A stretch of DNA of 64,000 nucleotides, from contig CAJQUW010000498.1 of assembly GCA_907163375.1 (NCBI GenBank), positions 310,001-374,000 on the forward strand. Direction: 5' to 3'. Both the position numbers and the translations under genes were made by a program. This document shows positions 10,113 through 22,506 of this stretch, piece by piece; position 1 is the first letter of the stretch, and each line of letters starts with the position of its first letter. The notes below the pieces were generated by a model. That model was not told where the DNA came from, did not search any database, and worked only from the letters and a program-made list of their open reading frames with translations. The DNA comes from Prostheceraeus crozeri (lineage: Eukaryota > Platyhelminthes > Polycladida > Euryleptidae).

Positions 10113-13010
10113 CACAGAATTAGACGGGTCGCCTCTTCTTCTGTTTGACTGGAAAGGAAGCATTGAAACACTTAAGGCCTCAGCCACACTGAAAGCAAAG
10201 CAAACACGAGCGTCCCGAGCGTCTCGAGCAGAATCTTGAGTTGGAAGAGTTGGAATCTACCGAATACCGGCACCTACGTCAATAGGGAAGGTAAACAAAA
10301 AGTGCATGACTTTTCACTTGACGGTAGTGCGACTGAGCGACGAAGCGATCTAAATGGAAACCAGACTAAATGATATGTTGCTTAAATCAAAAGATGAAGA
10401 CAATATGCTGAACAGTCATGGGAATTCGAATATCCTAATTGATTTAGCTGCTTTTCGTCATTCTTGAAATTAAATGAAATGAATCCAATTTTGATTTGTA
10501 AGTCTTTTGACTAATCATTTTTAATGGGCCTAATACTTTCCAATACACAACAGCACCCTATGTTCGATTTATTCGAAGAAATTTTAGCGTGAACATTCTC
10601 TATTATACAACTGTACTGTTGGTCTGCAGGAGGAACCATCATAAGAGGAATACAATTTCTCTTCGTGCCTTCGTCGTATCAGTTTCCAAATCTTCAGACG
10701 AACACGACCCTACCACATATCTTCAATTGGAATAAATATGCTAGTGTAAGGGATGTGGTATAGGTCATCATCACTTCACGAGCCGTCACAAGATAACTTG
10801 CTGACCTATTGCTATCTGATCAGACGACAAGGTCAAACGAAGTCAGACTGACATTGCTAGACTTCAAGTTATTGTCTCTAATTCAAAAAGTGCATGTGTG
10901 ATTTGCATTTTTGTCAGTGGCTAGAAAATATCCTCAGCGACCGCTTTTCCCAGTTTTGTGTCGACAGGTTCATATTTACAGAATTAAATCAATTTGAAGG
11001 CAATGGGGGAAGAGATAACCCACAAGCACCCATGCAATTTACTATGTACAATTCACAACTTATTTGCAATTTAAAAGGCTAAGGCTTCTTCAATTTTACG
11101 AACTATCTACCATTGCGCTCCGAAATCTCTCAATTGTAAATCTGTTTAGGTAAATTGTCACGGTTATTTTTAGAATGAGACAAATATGACGACAGGCAAT
11201 ATCACAGAAATTTGCAACAATTAATTGTCATGTGAATTGACTGTGATTCGATTAAGCAGTCACTCACAAGCCTAATTCTAAATTCATGCAGCAACTCAGT
11301 ATCCACAACTTGGCTGAGTGGTATGTCAGCTAATTTCAATCGAAGTTTCAATATTTCAATGCAGCATTTAGTATGGCGCAAAATATTAGTCAAATGCGCA
11401 AATATAAGCAGTTCAACGTACCAAAGGATGACGGCAAAAATGAGAACTAGTATTTTACAATTGCATCGTTATTCCTGGTTCATAAAATCCAAATTTGCAG
11501 ATGACAGAGTGACAGATACAAATACAGATTAGCTGAGTTTGCAGATACAATTCACAATTTGCAGATTATTGGTCCTTATAAAATCAATTTTGAAGAAAAT
11601 TGGCTAACAGAACACAATTTACAATTTGCAAAGTGCTTGATTACAATATAGGCTGAAAGTGGCTTTGAAACTCGATTTTTAAAATTTAGCTTCATCATCC
11701 CTAATAAAATTGCAATCAATTTGAATTTCAACGTTTCGGTTGTCAAATCCCAGCAAAATAGACCTACTAATGGTTTCTAAATAAGGATGGAAATCCAAGC
11801 TATCAATAGAATGTCAATCTTCCAATTCTCGCACAATAGAAAAAAATACGTGTTTCAAAGATTATTTTCATATATTTCATTTATAGAATACATGTAACTT
11901 TATTCAAATTTCATCAATCAATGATTTAGATGAGAGAAAATAAGAATTGTATTCCACCGATTCGCATCAAAACAAAGGTGTTTATACAGTACCCATCGTT
12001 GGCCGTAGGTGCTTTCGCCTTCTCAAGACTATCTTATTCTTGTTTTCTCTCATAGGTGTAGTCAGTAATCAATGCGTCAAGATATGCCATCAGTTAATAA
12101 CTTGCTCGGCCGCAAACGCGGCTTCTGATTTGTACATTACTTACCTTGAAATCTCATGTGGTATTCCTACATTGATACTTTCAAAATCTAGGCATGATTG
12201 TTATATTGTACGACACGACATGGATATTACCAGGTTGGCTGTAAAACATGCATTGGCCTATAAAATGTTGTGAAATTCGTTATGAAGTGTGCAATGAATC
12301 GATATCATAGCTATGTGAATGAAATGGTTGAATTCATATACAACTGAACTTTCTTTAAAGTGAAGATGGATGAAAGTATCATTTCATGTAACTTCACAAA
12401 ATGCTTGATTGTGTTATAATAGAAATCCGAATTTCCGTTCCTGTTTAAGTTCTTAGCTGTATAACTAAATCCACCAATCGTATTTCAGTCGCTTATTTAG
12501 ACACCGCCTTATGTTCATTTTGCAAGATCTTAAGAAGAAATTAATTATTGAAGCCTGTAATAATTTCAGGTTCATGGCGAAAGGCAAGATATTAAAATGA
12601 TATTAGACACAAAGAGAACTTGTAATAAATATGAATATCCCAAAGTCGACTGAAAGCGGCACCGGTACTTTATCATTGTCAACCATTGGAAGCCGCCGTA
12701 CCTTGGCTACAGTTGTCATGGCAGCGCGTATCCACAATGCAAGATTGTTTTTCATGCATCTACATGTCCGTCCTTGTTCTTTAATATTATAGACGTTCGC
12801 ATTTCTATGAACCTGAATGACTAATCATTTTCATAGTTGCTAGATGCTATAGATGCCTTTTTATCAAAAACCAACTCTGAACGAGCATTGAAGTAACTGT
12901 GATCTTCAGTTGCAGATTGTACAGTAGGCCTGATTCAAATATCTAGATTCAAATATCCTACATTTTACACGTTATGCAGGTGTCCAGTCATTTAGGCCCC
13001 AGAAATAATG

Positions 13011-13553
13011 GTCATTTAGGCCCCATGTTCTATGTTATTTTAACTACAAGATTACAGTCAAAACCAAGAAAATGTTATGATACATAGGAGCCATACATTA
13101 CAGAAATATGCTTGGTTTCATCGGAGATGCCGCAGAATTGTCTAGGGAGTGGTATGTTGATTGTTCGAGAATGTCAAAAACACCGGTTCATGTTATTTTA
13201 ACCACGACGAGTTGCAGCGTGTATGAGGTCCAATTTTGAATTATTGCTATTTAATTAATTAAATACAACTATTACAATTTCTTGTAAAAGTATTGACATT
13301 TCTGGTGGTTTCAGAAAATTAGCAGTCTTTTGATACCTCATACACGCTGCAACTCGTCGTGGTTAAAATAACATGAACCGGTGTTTTTGACATTCTCGAA
13401 CAATCAACATACCACTCCCTAGACAATTCTGCGGCATCTCCGATGAAACCAAGCATATTTCTGTAATGTATGGCTCCTATGTATCATAACATTTTCTTGG
13501 TTTTGACTGTAATCTTGTAGTTAAAATAACATAGAACATGGGGCCTAAATGAC
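13011..13553. repeat. large palindromic (foldback) element, arms of 219 bp
   Basis: The left arm (13011-13229) and right arm (13335-13553) are reverse complements over 219 bp with no mismatch that I can see. The spacer between them is 105 bp and AT-rich. The outer ends read GTCATTTAGGCCCCATG. Just outside the left arm (about 12986-13000) the same GTCATTTAGGCCCC end occurs once more. Each arm contains ATGTTATTTTAAC twice, at the outer end (followed by TACAAG) and at the inner end (followed by CACGACG). No protein is encoded. It could be a recent foldback or MITE-type element, or an assembly artefact. Confidence 0.9.
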
Positions 13554-14376
13554 TAGGATTCGTTTTGCACGTGTAGAACTTCCTTTGTATCAAAGGCATC
13601 TGTTGAGTAAAATGAAATCATCCAAACTGGAATCATCTGCAGACGGACACGTAGACAGACGTAGTTTCTAACTTTACGTACTCACATAGAAATGCGATGC
13701 AAAGTGCATATGCATAATATTAGGAGAACATTATATAGAACGGAAATGACAGGACGGACACAATATTAAAAATAATAATCATTACGCCCTTCAGGAAATT
13801 CCTTCATGGTCTATGTAATTTGATCAAATCCGGATGACTTTTCAAATTTCGTTAATTTTAAATTTCAAAACAAACTATTCGTATTTTCTCTCATTTAATC
13901 TGTGTTTTGATTTTTTTAAATTTTGTTTTCTCAAAGTATTCCAAAATATTTTGATTTTCATATTTGCTTTTGTGTTGATGGTTCATGGAGAAGATTAAAA
14001 CTAACCAGAAGAGAAAGGTATTAAACAATATATCATTCTAAAATCATTTTTGTTTTGGGAAAAATCGCACATTGCGCTCTATGACATATTGTCTTGTTTT
14101 GAAATCAAGATGATGTTTAGCAAAACATGGAGAATGGAAAGAATGGAAAAAATTAGACCTTGAAAATTTATCGAACCTCAATGGAAAAGTTCAAATACAG
14201 TGCATAATAATTGTCTGATCAGCTAAAGTAACCATCACTAAACAACTATTCCTACTAACTAAATCAGAAACAAAAATCGGATTTCTGTGTTTGCTTCAAT
14301 TGAGTCGATTTAATTCCAATGAACAGTTTAATATGACCAGAATAACCGAATACAAGCAGATTAAGAGACTACTCAC

Positions 14377-15498
14377 CGGTTACTGCGTGAATATCAGGCA
14401 CCTTCTCTGTGGATAAATCAGCATCGTGTACACCAGACAGGAACGCATCCCTCACATGTTCCTTCATTTTGACGGACCCGGTCAGCCTGTAGACTCCTGC
14501 AACTTCCATACCTCTCCTTTCGATCTCATCTACACATTTCTGTATCACAACAGGAACACGTAAGTCAGTTTGCTCCCTGCGGACAACAACTTCTAAAGGA
14601 ACACCAAACACAGCTTTCAGATGAGCCGCAGGTCGACGTTGAAACGCCTCGGCATTCGTCACGTGACCAATGTCCATGTAGAGCGTTCCTTTCGGTTCTA
14701 ACCTGAGCGCCACCTTTTCGGAGGTTCTATAGCCCTGGGTAAGGTTGGAGACAAGAGTTCGAAGACTCAGGTTTCCGTAAAAACACAGTTTGTGACGTGT
14801 GCGTGGATCCCACTGATAAAGAAGTAGGGAAAGATACCTCCCGTTGACCATTTCCAATTCGAAGTTTTCGTCCCATTCAAAGCACTCACTGCTGGTCCGA
14901 ATCATCGATCGCGCCTTGCGCACTGAGTCGACTTCCACGACGCAATATATATCACGGAGCGATGTGTGGGAGGAATGAAGGCCAGTGCCGGCTATAAGAG
15001 TAAGTGCCAGGTATCCTTCAACGCCATCAACATGACTGCTGCCCACTCCACTGCCTGGAGTCGTTGCTTCACTGCCGTCCATCCCCGATTTGACGGATCG
15101 AGACGAAGAGTATACATGAAAATCCTCCTTTTTGTATCGAGATTGAAAACGTGCAAGCTCCCATTCGGATAAAGAATGTTTGGCAATTCCTCGATCTCGC
15201 GGAGATATACCAGGAGGAGTGACAGGGTTACCCGAACCGCGTAGACCGTAGACGGACTTCATGGTTGGCGGTGTTGAGGCAGTGTAGCGTGCACTCTGCG
15301 GCACCATTCGAGTCTCTCCAGCCCCACTTACGGGCCCGAGTTGAGAGAAGCGGTGTTGGGCTAAGTCTACTCCTGAGGTCGATTTACGACGATACACAAG
15401 CTCAGGGGGAAGCGATGAGGACCAATTATCGTAATGGCCAGTTGTGGCATGGTCTGACAGGGACTCAAAGGCTTCATCGTGTGGCAGGCGAGAGAAAC
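14377..15498 (-). CDS. SYDE: SYD-1/SYDE-like RhoGAP, exon with C2 domain and start of RhoGAP
   Basis: This 1,122-bp internal exon is bounded by acceptor TTTTAG (AG at 15499-15500) and donor G|GTGAGT (donor at 14371-14376). It encodes 373 whole codons with split codons at both ends. The first 155 or so residues are serine, proline and arginine rich and probably disordered. A C2 domain follows (about residues 160-275; GYLALTLIAGTGL, LRDIYCVVEVDS, WDENFELEM), then the start of RhoGAP (from about residue 297; FGVPLEVVV). The arginine finger of RhoGAP is present in GVYRLTGS (R at about residue 337), so GTPase-activating chemistry looks preserved. C2 followed by RhoGAP is the layout of SYDE1/2, worm SYD-1 and fly RhoGAP100F, which act at the presynaptic membrane. 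Upstream exons, possibly with a PDZ domain as in the fly and worm proteins, were not found. Confidence 0.95.
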
Positions 15499-15500
15499 CT

Positions 15501-16790
15501 AAAAGAATGATTGAGAATTATTGAAAATGTATCGCAGCAATTGAGATTTTACTTTTTCATCAAATTGGACAAATTTATAATAATATTAGGCATCTCCAGG
15601 AAAAAAGTCTCCAGTAACTTAGGTAATTCAGTGAACGGAATCTCTGTTGTCTGGGTAATCTATTTATGTAACAGGTCACTGACAAATAGTGCGTTGTATA
15701 TAGTTAATATGCTTCATGTTTCGTTAATATGTGACCATTTTTATTTCATGAGTTTCATGAATTTTAATATGAAAATATTCAGATAATGGAAAGCTTTATG
15801 CTGTAGAGGCCATTTGGTGCCTCTTATAACTTTTTTGATTTTGTGCCCAGATGGGCTACTCACAGAATTAGATTCATCTGAGCAATCTATCTCTGCGGGG
15901 CAACTTATTAATCACTGTTATTGATTTACTCTCTCACTTCAGTACCACTTTTTGAAAAGATACTGTTGCTATTATTATTAAAGTTCAATAAGAGGAAACC
16001 ATCACTGAAACATAGGAGATCTATAGCGTAATAATTTATGCGCTTGACTGACAGTCTACTTCTTTCATTGACGTATCGACGTCACTTCATTAAATGTGAA
16101 TTACATTCATGTTCCTCTCATAGGAAACAAAAAGGTATAAAGTGAAAATGTTGCTTCTAAAAATAGTCCTGAAACTCTATCTTGATAATTCCGTCTAAGG
16201 GAAAACCTATAAATTAAATTTGAAGATCATGAAATTTGTTACAAACATCCAAGACAAATGATCTTGCTAAATTTTTAACCGGACATTAATTTCCTCTTGC
16301 AATTGGAAAGTCTGACTATGTCCTTGCAAAGAGAGAATACCATTTTGACAAAGAACCAATGAGGCACCAGCCGGTCTCTCTCCGTGTGTGTTGTCAAAGG
16401 TTAATATTCTTCTGCAAAAAGCCTCTTGTTTTTGTGAAAACATGAGGCAATCACAATTGGGGGAATTTGTAGGTGAAAAATGCCTTGAAAAATTTCAACA
16501 TCTTCAGGAATATTGTCTATCCCTCGCTCACTGGGATATTTTTCTGAACACGCCCCAGGTCAAGGTGGTAAATATAATGATGATTATTAATCGTTATGAC
16601 TGGGATTACATCATTGTATCAGATGAGGTCAAAGGTCGAATAATTCAAACTTTCATTTCAACTCAAATTGCACTCTAAATCGCAGATTTTCGTAACATGA
16701 TTCTGAAAATTTCCAATAATTGATGATTAAATAGAGAACTATAAAGCACAAAAAATTATAAAAATCATATTTGAATTTGAATTTCAAAGT
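15501..16790. other. probable SYDE upstream intron, no exon seen
   Basis: The SYDE exon at 14377-15498 begins with a split codon, so at least one exon lies upstream on the minus strand, at higher coordinates. I see no splice-flanked match to a SYDE N-terminus in this stretch. Confidence 0.5.
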
Positions 16791-16793
16791 TCA

Positions 16794-18196
16794 AACATCA
16801 CTGACATAAATAATGAAACCAACTATCATTGACTTAAATGGAAGTTTGTTTCATTTTTTTCTATGGTTTGAGATGATACCTCGCTTTCTATGTATCACCA
16901 TTGAACTCCATATGATAAGGGAAATGATATAGGACCATCAAATTTCAAAATTTGATATTGATCACAGTAACAGCTAGAAGTTAAACAGAATCACCACCTA
17001 CTGCTGGCCAGATTTGACTTATGAAATGGCGCACGATAACTTTACCAGAGGAATGGCAATTGGGATGATGCGTTGTGGGCAAAGTTCTACAACTGTTGCG
17101 AAAGAATTGAAAATTTCAAGGGTCGTTGTATGGAGGTGGTGGTGTCGTTGGAAAGCAGAAGGAAATGTGGAAAAGAAGAACGGATCAGGAAGACCAAGGG
17201 TATCATCCAAGCGGACAGATGCACGCTTAGTTTTAGCTGCTAAAAGAAACAGATTTGTGTCCGTCCCGAAGCTAATTGCGTACTGGAAGGTTGCTGGGAA
17301 CGTTGCCTGTAGCGTTCGAACTGCATATCGAAGATTGCGAGAAGCTGGTATACAGTCTCGACGACCCGCTGTGAGAACTCCGCTGAGCCTGGAACATCGA
17401 AGGAGACGAGTGACGTGGTGTCAAGGTCATCAGTCGTGGAGTGACAGTCAGTGGGAACGTGTGCTCTGGACTGATGAATCGAGGTTTACTCTCGATTTCA
17501 ACGATGGTCGGATCCGTGTTCATCGCTTGCCAAGTGAACGATTTGCTCCATGTTGCGTCCAAGAACACGACTGGTACGGCGGCGGTGGTGTCATGGTTTG
17601 GGCCGGTATCTGGCACAGTGAAAAAACACCAGCAATCGTAGTTAAAGGAACATTGACAGGACAGCGATATGCTGACGAGATCGTGACACCGGTCGTGGTT
17701 CCAACAGTGACATCGAATCAATTGATTTTTCAGGATGACAACGCAAGGCCCCATCGAGCTTCAGTGGTGTCTGACAGGATAGCAAGCAGTGGAATCCCAA
17801 CCTTGGAATGGCCCTCACGTTCTCCCGACCTCTCCCCCATCGAGCACTGCTGGGATGAACTTAGTCGCAGAGTGAGGGAGAGGTACAACCACCCACTAGT
17901 GTCTTTGAAGATGTTGACCGACAGACTGATCGAGCAGTGGAACCTCTTAGACCTGGCATTCATCCAGCGACTGTGCTCATCCATGCCCTCACGCATCGAT
18001 GCCTGTTTGGATGCTCGCGGTGGTCACACCCGTTTCTAACTTAAGTTGATAAAATCATGAGTATCAAATTAAATGTTTTTGAGTAAAGCATTCGAGTTCT
18101 CCTTTTACAAACAACAAACAAACGTACAGTACAACCAAGTTTAAGTCATAAGTATTCATATCAGGACTTGTTTCATTCTTTTTGTCACTGAGTATA
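16794..18196 (+). mobile_element. Tc1/mariner element with intact transposase
   Basis: The element spans about 1.4 kb around the transposase at 17014-18039. Its ends are imperfect inverted repeats: left TCACTGACATAAATAATGAA (from about 16798) and, read on the other strand, right TCAGTGACAAAAAGAATGAA (from about 18192). Both arms also contain TGACTTAAA further in, a candidate transposase-binding repeat. The right end abuts TATA, consistent with insertion at TA. The terminal repeats differ at several positions although the gene is whole. Confidence 0.85.
17014..18039 (+). CDS. Tc1/mariner-family transposase, DD34E
   Basis: A 341-residue uninterrupted protein of normal length for Tc1-like transposases, which cut and paste their own element at TA sites. 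An N-terminal paired-type helix-turn-helix region (about residues 10-120) contains the hinge motif GSGRPRVS (57-64). The catalytic triad is visible: D154 in WTDESRF, D242 in FQDDNARPH, and E277 in SPDLSPIEHCW, with exactly 34 residues between the second D and the E. The start at 17014 is an in-frame ATG; an in-frame ATG at codon 5 is an alternative. The codon use and GC content exceed those of the flanking DNA, as expected for a mobile gene dropped into AT-rich sequence. It lies 1.5 kb upstream of the SYDE exon on the opposite strand, probably inside an intron. Confidence 0.95.
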   Translation: MTYEMAHDNFTRGMAIGMMRCGQSSTTVAKELKISRVVVWRWWCRWKAEGNVEKKNGSGRPRVSSKRTDARLVLAAKRNRFVSVPKLIAYWKVAGNVACSVRTAYRRLREAGIQSRRPAVRTPLSLEHRRRRVTWCQGHQSWSDSQWERVLWTDESRFTLDFNDGRIRVHRLPSERFAPCCVQEHDWYGGGGVMVWAGIWHSEKTPAIVVKGTLTGQRYADEIVTPVVVPTVTSNQLIFQDDNARPHRASVVSDRIASSGIPTLEWPSRSPDLSPIEHCWDELSRRVRERYNHPLVSLKMLTDRLIEQWNLLDLAFIQRLCSSMPSRIDACLDARGGHTRF

Positions 18197-20019
18197 CATG
18201 CATAGCATTCAGATAATTTCAAATTCAAAAACTCAGCGTTTTGTGAAAATTGTTGTATTGATAGGAAGAATTCTTTATTTGATCTCAACGTATTTCAACA
18301 AGAATCCTGATCAACAAGCTACTGAATACCAAGCACATTTCTGCTTGTTTGTGACCTGTAGATTTAAATTACTATTTTGACTTGTTTTAAAAATTTTGGC
18401 ATAGCTGCTTCGTTTTATTTTTTGCACAATATTTGACTGCGGAAGATACTATCAGTATATCACAAATGTGCAATATATTAGTATAAGTCAGTATAGGATA
18501 AATGAAATTTATTCAATTCAATTCAATTCAGTAAAGTGGGTTAGCAATAATCTACCACTGCAGTATAGGCCAGTTTCGAATGAATTTAATTCGTGGCCCC
18601 TCCTGGAGGAACTTCTGAGTAGGTCACTGTACGTGACTACGTTCGATCGTCGAAGCCATGCGTAACTTATGTTTTGTTCCTTTTTTATCGCGGACGAACG
18701 CCGGGATGATCTACTCCTTCAATTATCCAATCATCCGAATTTTCCCGGTTGTTCCACGTGCACATATCTTTGCCAACTACTGTGAGTGCATGAGGCTAGA
18801 CTGGAGCCTCCCTATCTTGAACAAGGGTTAAATGCCTCAGTTCCACTGCTAAAAACGCGACGCTTCTCAGACAGTCACGCGCTCGAAGAATTGACTTGCG
18901 AAATGAATGGAGCTGTAGTAACTTGCCGTTGCCCAACCATGGACTAACATGCGACCACCTCATAGTCAGACCGACTGCCGATCGATGTCTTTCCAATGAC
19001 TGGTGCTCGTAATTCCTTTGAAATTCTCAATGCCCTGAGTTTGGCAGCACTACATTTCATTAGTCTGGATGCCTAGGAATATCGGTTTAACAACAATAAA
19101 GCCCGCGGATAGTGCTGCCCACAACTGTGCCGACCGATCTCAGGCTAGGCAAATATATACTTCAAAAAGTTTGCACTTCTGCAGTAAAGATTTTTTAGTA
19201 CGTGATTGCAACTCCGAGTGGTTAGCAAACTATTGCTCGAAAAAGAGCAGCGACTCTCTAAGCTTCCACACAGCGACCCGGAATTTGTGTGGCTCTCTGC
19301 ATCACAATTCACCTCTCATTTTTTGTGGTTTACCAATGTTAGATATAACTTTATCTTGTGCCCATTTCAGTTAGTGTGACGTGATTTCATGTGATCTGTT
19401 ATCCGGCCCAGTGACTACAGCCTCTTACGAGGACACACCAGACGCTCATTTTCTTGAATAGTTAAGTATGCTGAACCGTATTCAGTATATCAAATTTCAA
19501 ACCCATTTCAGCTTCGCTTTGGTTTGCCGCTCTACTAATAATCAATTTGAAGTAAAATTATATAAGTTATTTCACACTTCCGTAAGGGAGGAGTCACATT
19601 TTGTGAAAGACAAGCAATTTAATTTCATCCTCTTTGATGAAAAACTTATATTAAAAAAAACTCCACCGATACGTTTCATCTTGACTGATTGTATCAAGGG
19701 GCTTATTACGATCAGTCTAGACAAAACGTGTTGGGCAAGTTTTTGCATTTAAAAAAAGCGTATTACTTCAAACAAAAGGAAAGATTTGAAACTTTTTTTC
19801 ACAAATGAAATACAGTTCAGTTAGATTTATATAATCGTGCACTTTGACTCTATTTTGAATTGCAAACATTAGATTCATCTTGCTTCTTATTATCTTGCTA
19901 GTCTCCGTACAATTCAAGTACATAGACATCGAAGATTCACTAGCGCATAATTTCCACTGATTCGCAGGAACAGTGCGTGCTCAGAGGCTCATTTAGATCG
20001 ATTCTTTCTTTCTCTCCTT
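18197..20019. other. no gene recognised
   Basis: Non-coding DNA with a short ATTCA pentamer run (about 18511-18531). Small GC-richer patches around 18.6 and 18.8-19.0 kb are open in places but show no domain or splice support. Confidence 0.45.
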
Positions 20020-20240
20020 CCTTGTCATTCGCGGTTCACATCGGAATATCCCGCGGCGGTAGACAATAAGAGGTTGTCACGTGCGCGATCAAGACTTAAT
20101 TAACACGGGCTTCGCTGTTGTACGCTTTCACTATCCCAGTCTGCATCAAGTACCGCTTAAGGGTGCGTCAGTTGGACTAATCAAGCAGGGTATTGCCATC
20201 CCAGAAAAGTTTAGCGTGCGTCGAGTCGAGTTCCGACTTT
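20020..20240. promoter_or_regulatory. CpG-richer patch, possible promoter or first-exon region
   Basis: In otherwise AT-rich DNA this stretch is noticeably richer in CpG (CCGCGGCGG, CACGTGCGCG, GTGCGTCGAGTCGAG). It could be a promoter or 5' untranslated exon, for example of the minus-strand SYDE gene, but no TATA box, initiator or splice site ties it to a transcript. Base composition is the only evidence. Confidence 0.2.
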
Positions 20241-21110
20241 CTAACTCAGTCTGAGGTTGTCAAATTGTGTAGGAGATTTGTAGTGAGAGGGAGGAACGAC
20301 AAGTGGAGAATAACACAAGATTTGGTTGAGAGTGAAGTAAAACGGGAAGACAGTTGGAAATGATAACGAGTAGAATATTTGGACGATCTATAATTTCTTC
20401 TCCAAACGTTTCCCCATCATAAGTTTATTTGTAACAAAAGAAGACTAATGAGTGACGAATGGTTCAAGTAGAACAGTCTAATGTATATTCAGTATTCACA
20501 CATACTTCGGAGCAATAAATCGGTAGTTGGCACTGGTTGCACGTAAACAAGGCCATGCTTATCATAGGAAATTATGAAGAGGCAGAGTACGCGCCAATTG
20601 TCAACTTTTCAGGGGATGCATTATGGGATTTTTAAGATGAAGTGACTTATTTTGTCATATTTTATGGAAACTCATGTTTCTATGGTAAACCATGTGCCTA
20701 AAACGTGGATCAGTCATGGTTTTGAAATGGCCCTTCTTCATTGGAAAGTGTACTCGGCGACTAAGTTTAATCAAGGCCTTCAGATGAACAGTCAATTGTG
20801 TTTTCTTTTTTTAGGACATCAAGAATGCGGAATTCGTAACAATTCGTTTATAGGTCAGTTCAAACTCCCACTGCCTCTTTGCAAGCTTGTACGTCAGAAA
20901 CTGATAGTTTAAACACATTCATATGAATACAGCACATATCACCACACAGAGAGTAAATCATCGCGGGTGACTGCAGTACTGTGACCTCAATATAGAGACC
21001 GTTTCATTTATCGTTGCACAACGGAAAGAATTTTCTTCCGTTATTCTTATCAAATGTGATTACAAAGTTAACTCACTCCACGTTTAATGTCTTCTTTTCA
21101 CTGCTTTGCG
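20241..21110. other. no gene recognised
   Basis: AT-rich non-coding DNA without repeats that I can name. Confidence 0.45.
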
Positions 21111-21114
21111 ATGG

Positions 21115-21340
21115 TTGGAAGTCGTCGAATACTAGTCCACCTTAATGGCATTCCTCCAAGTTTTGTGGACTAATGTTATGAAGACTAAACTTTCGCATAT
21201 CCTTCTTGATGTCATCAAACCATATATTCTTGGGGCGACTTCTTGGTCAATCATCAATTTCTGGTCAATTCAGGAGATCATGCTGTGTAAACAAGCTGCT
21301 GGTGTTTGTAGCACGGGCGATGTTGCAGTTTATTTATGAA
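21115..21340 (-). pseudogene. RTE-type LINE fragment (C-terminal tail)
   Basis: On the minus strand a segment near 21190-21250 reads RPKNIWFDDIKKDMRK, the GRPKKxWxDxIKxDM motif found at the C-terminal end of RTE-clade polymerase proteins. Flanking codons are interrupted, so only a short dead 3' piece remains. Confidence 0.6.
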
Positions 21341-22506
21341 AAAATTAAAATTCAAAAGTTCTCATCAAGTTCATCACCAAATTGCGGAAGTTCGCGACCT
21401 TCTTTGATCGTGAATGATAAAGTGGCACGTCATTAATTATAAGTCAATGATTCATCAACGTGACTTGAAATTCAGACACATTGTCCGCAAATATGATCCA
21501 CTTTGTTCACAATGTCCCGTTAGGATGTCAATCTGTCATCAGAAATGATCATATAATTCACAGATCTACCAACAATGATTATCTGTATGGACTATCTGTG
21601 GAGATGTTTTATTTACAATTGCATTTTGCGCTTCATCTAGTCACAACATAATCAAGCTTGGTGTTATTGATGCAGATCACAAATATTTCTTCGGGGTTGC
21701 GATATATTTTGCTCTATTAAAATAGCATAAAATCATCACATAAATATTATGCTCCTTGACAAGCAGCCCAGCTGAGAACTATATTGGCATAGGCATATTT
21801 GGAAATCTGGTCGATTTTTATTTTACAACATGCAATATGAACAACAGCAACTATTTTTGATCCCCTTTCATAGGAGGTTTGAATTTAGAAATGAAGCATC
21901 TTTCTGTGCCTTCCCTCTCGGATCTGGTCGCGATTATTTGGAAACTGATGCAATTGAAATGCAAGAGGTTCTCAGATTTTCAGATTTGCCAAGCTGGAGA
22001 TATCATACGTAATAAACTTTCCGTCCGTCCGTCGCCAACATATCAATAATCCTAGTTCAACTATCATGTATGTTAGCAAACAGCTGCAATTGCATGTGCT
22101 AGGGACCATGATATTGGATTTGAAGTTGCGCCTATTTATCAGTTTACAGATAACGGGACCATATCCGAGAGGGAAGGCAAAGAAAGATACTTCATTTCTA
22201 AATTAAAGCCTCTTCTCAATAAGGATCAAAGATAGTTGCTACTCATTTCATTTATTTTATGCAACTATGTCTGGCGAGGTTGAATGCGACTAGAAATGCA
22301 ATGAAATCGGTAACACCGAGAACAACAGCTCCTGGCTTTCATTTCTTTTATACCAATCTATTTTGTCCAATTTCACAACAATGTTTATGCTGTGACTGTA
22401 TTCAGATAACTTTTTCAAATAATCACTTCATTCCACTAGCAATTCAAGGAAATCATTTTCAGCAAATGAAGGCATGATGACTTTACATTATTCGATCAAT
22501 TACATG
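21341..22506. other. no gene recognised
   Basis: AT-rich non-coding DNA. Confidence 0.45.

Larger units (their letters stand above)
4584..14376 (-). other. SYDE: SYDE intron (9,793 bp)
   Basis: The intron runs from donor GTGAGT (14371-14376 read on the minus strand) to acceptor TTTCAG at 4584-4589. It interrupts the RhoGAP domain between residues VT and AILKDYLREL (phase 1). It carries repeat A copies, a minisatellite, a tRNA-type SINE, repeat C and the large palindrome at 13.0-13.55 kb. The stretches 4650-5980, 6070-6910, 8030-9690, 10120-13005 and 13560-14370 show nothing I can support as a gene. Confidence 0.9.

Noticed and set aside
11947-12273. 108-codon plus-strand open frame
   Set aside because: No domain, no splice support, and composition like the surrounding non-coding DNA.
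17272-17996. minus-strand frames opposite the Tc1 transposase
   Set aside because: Antisense shadows of the transposase gene.
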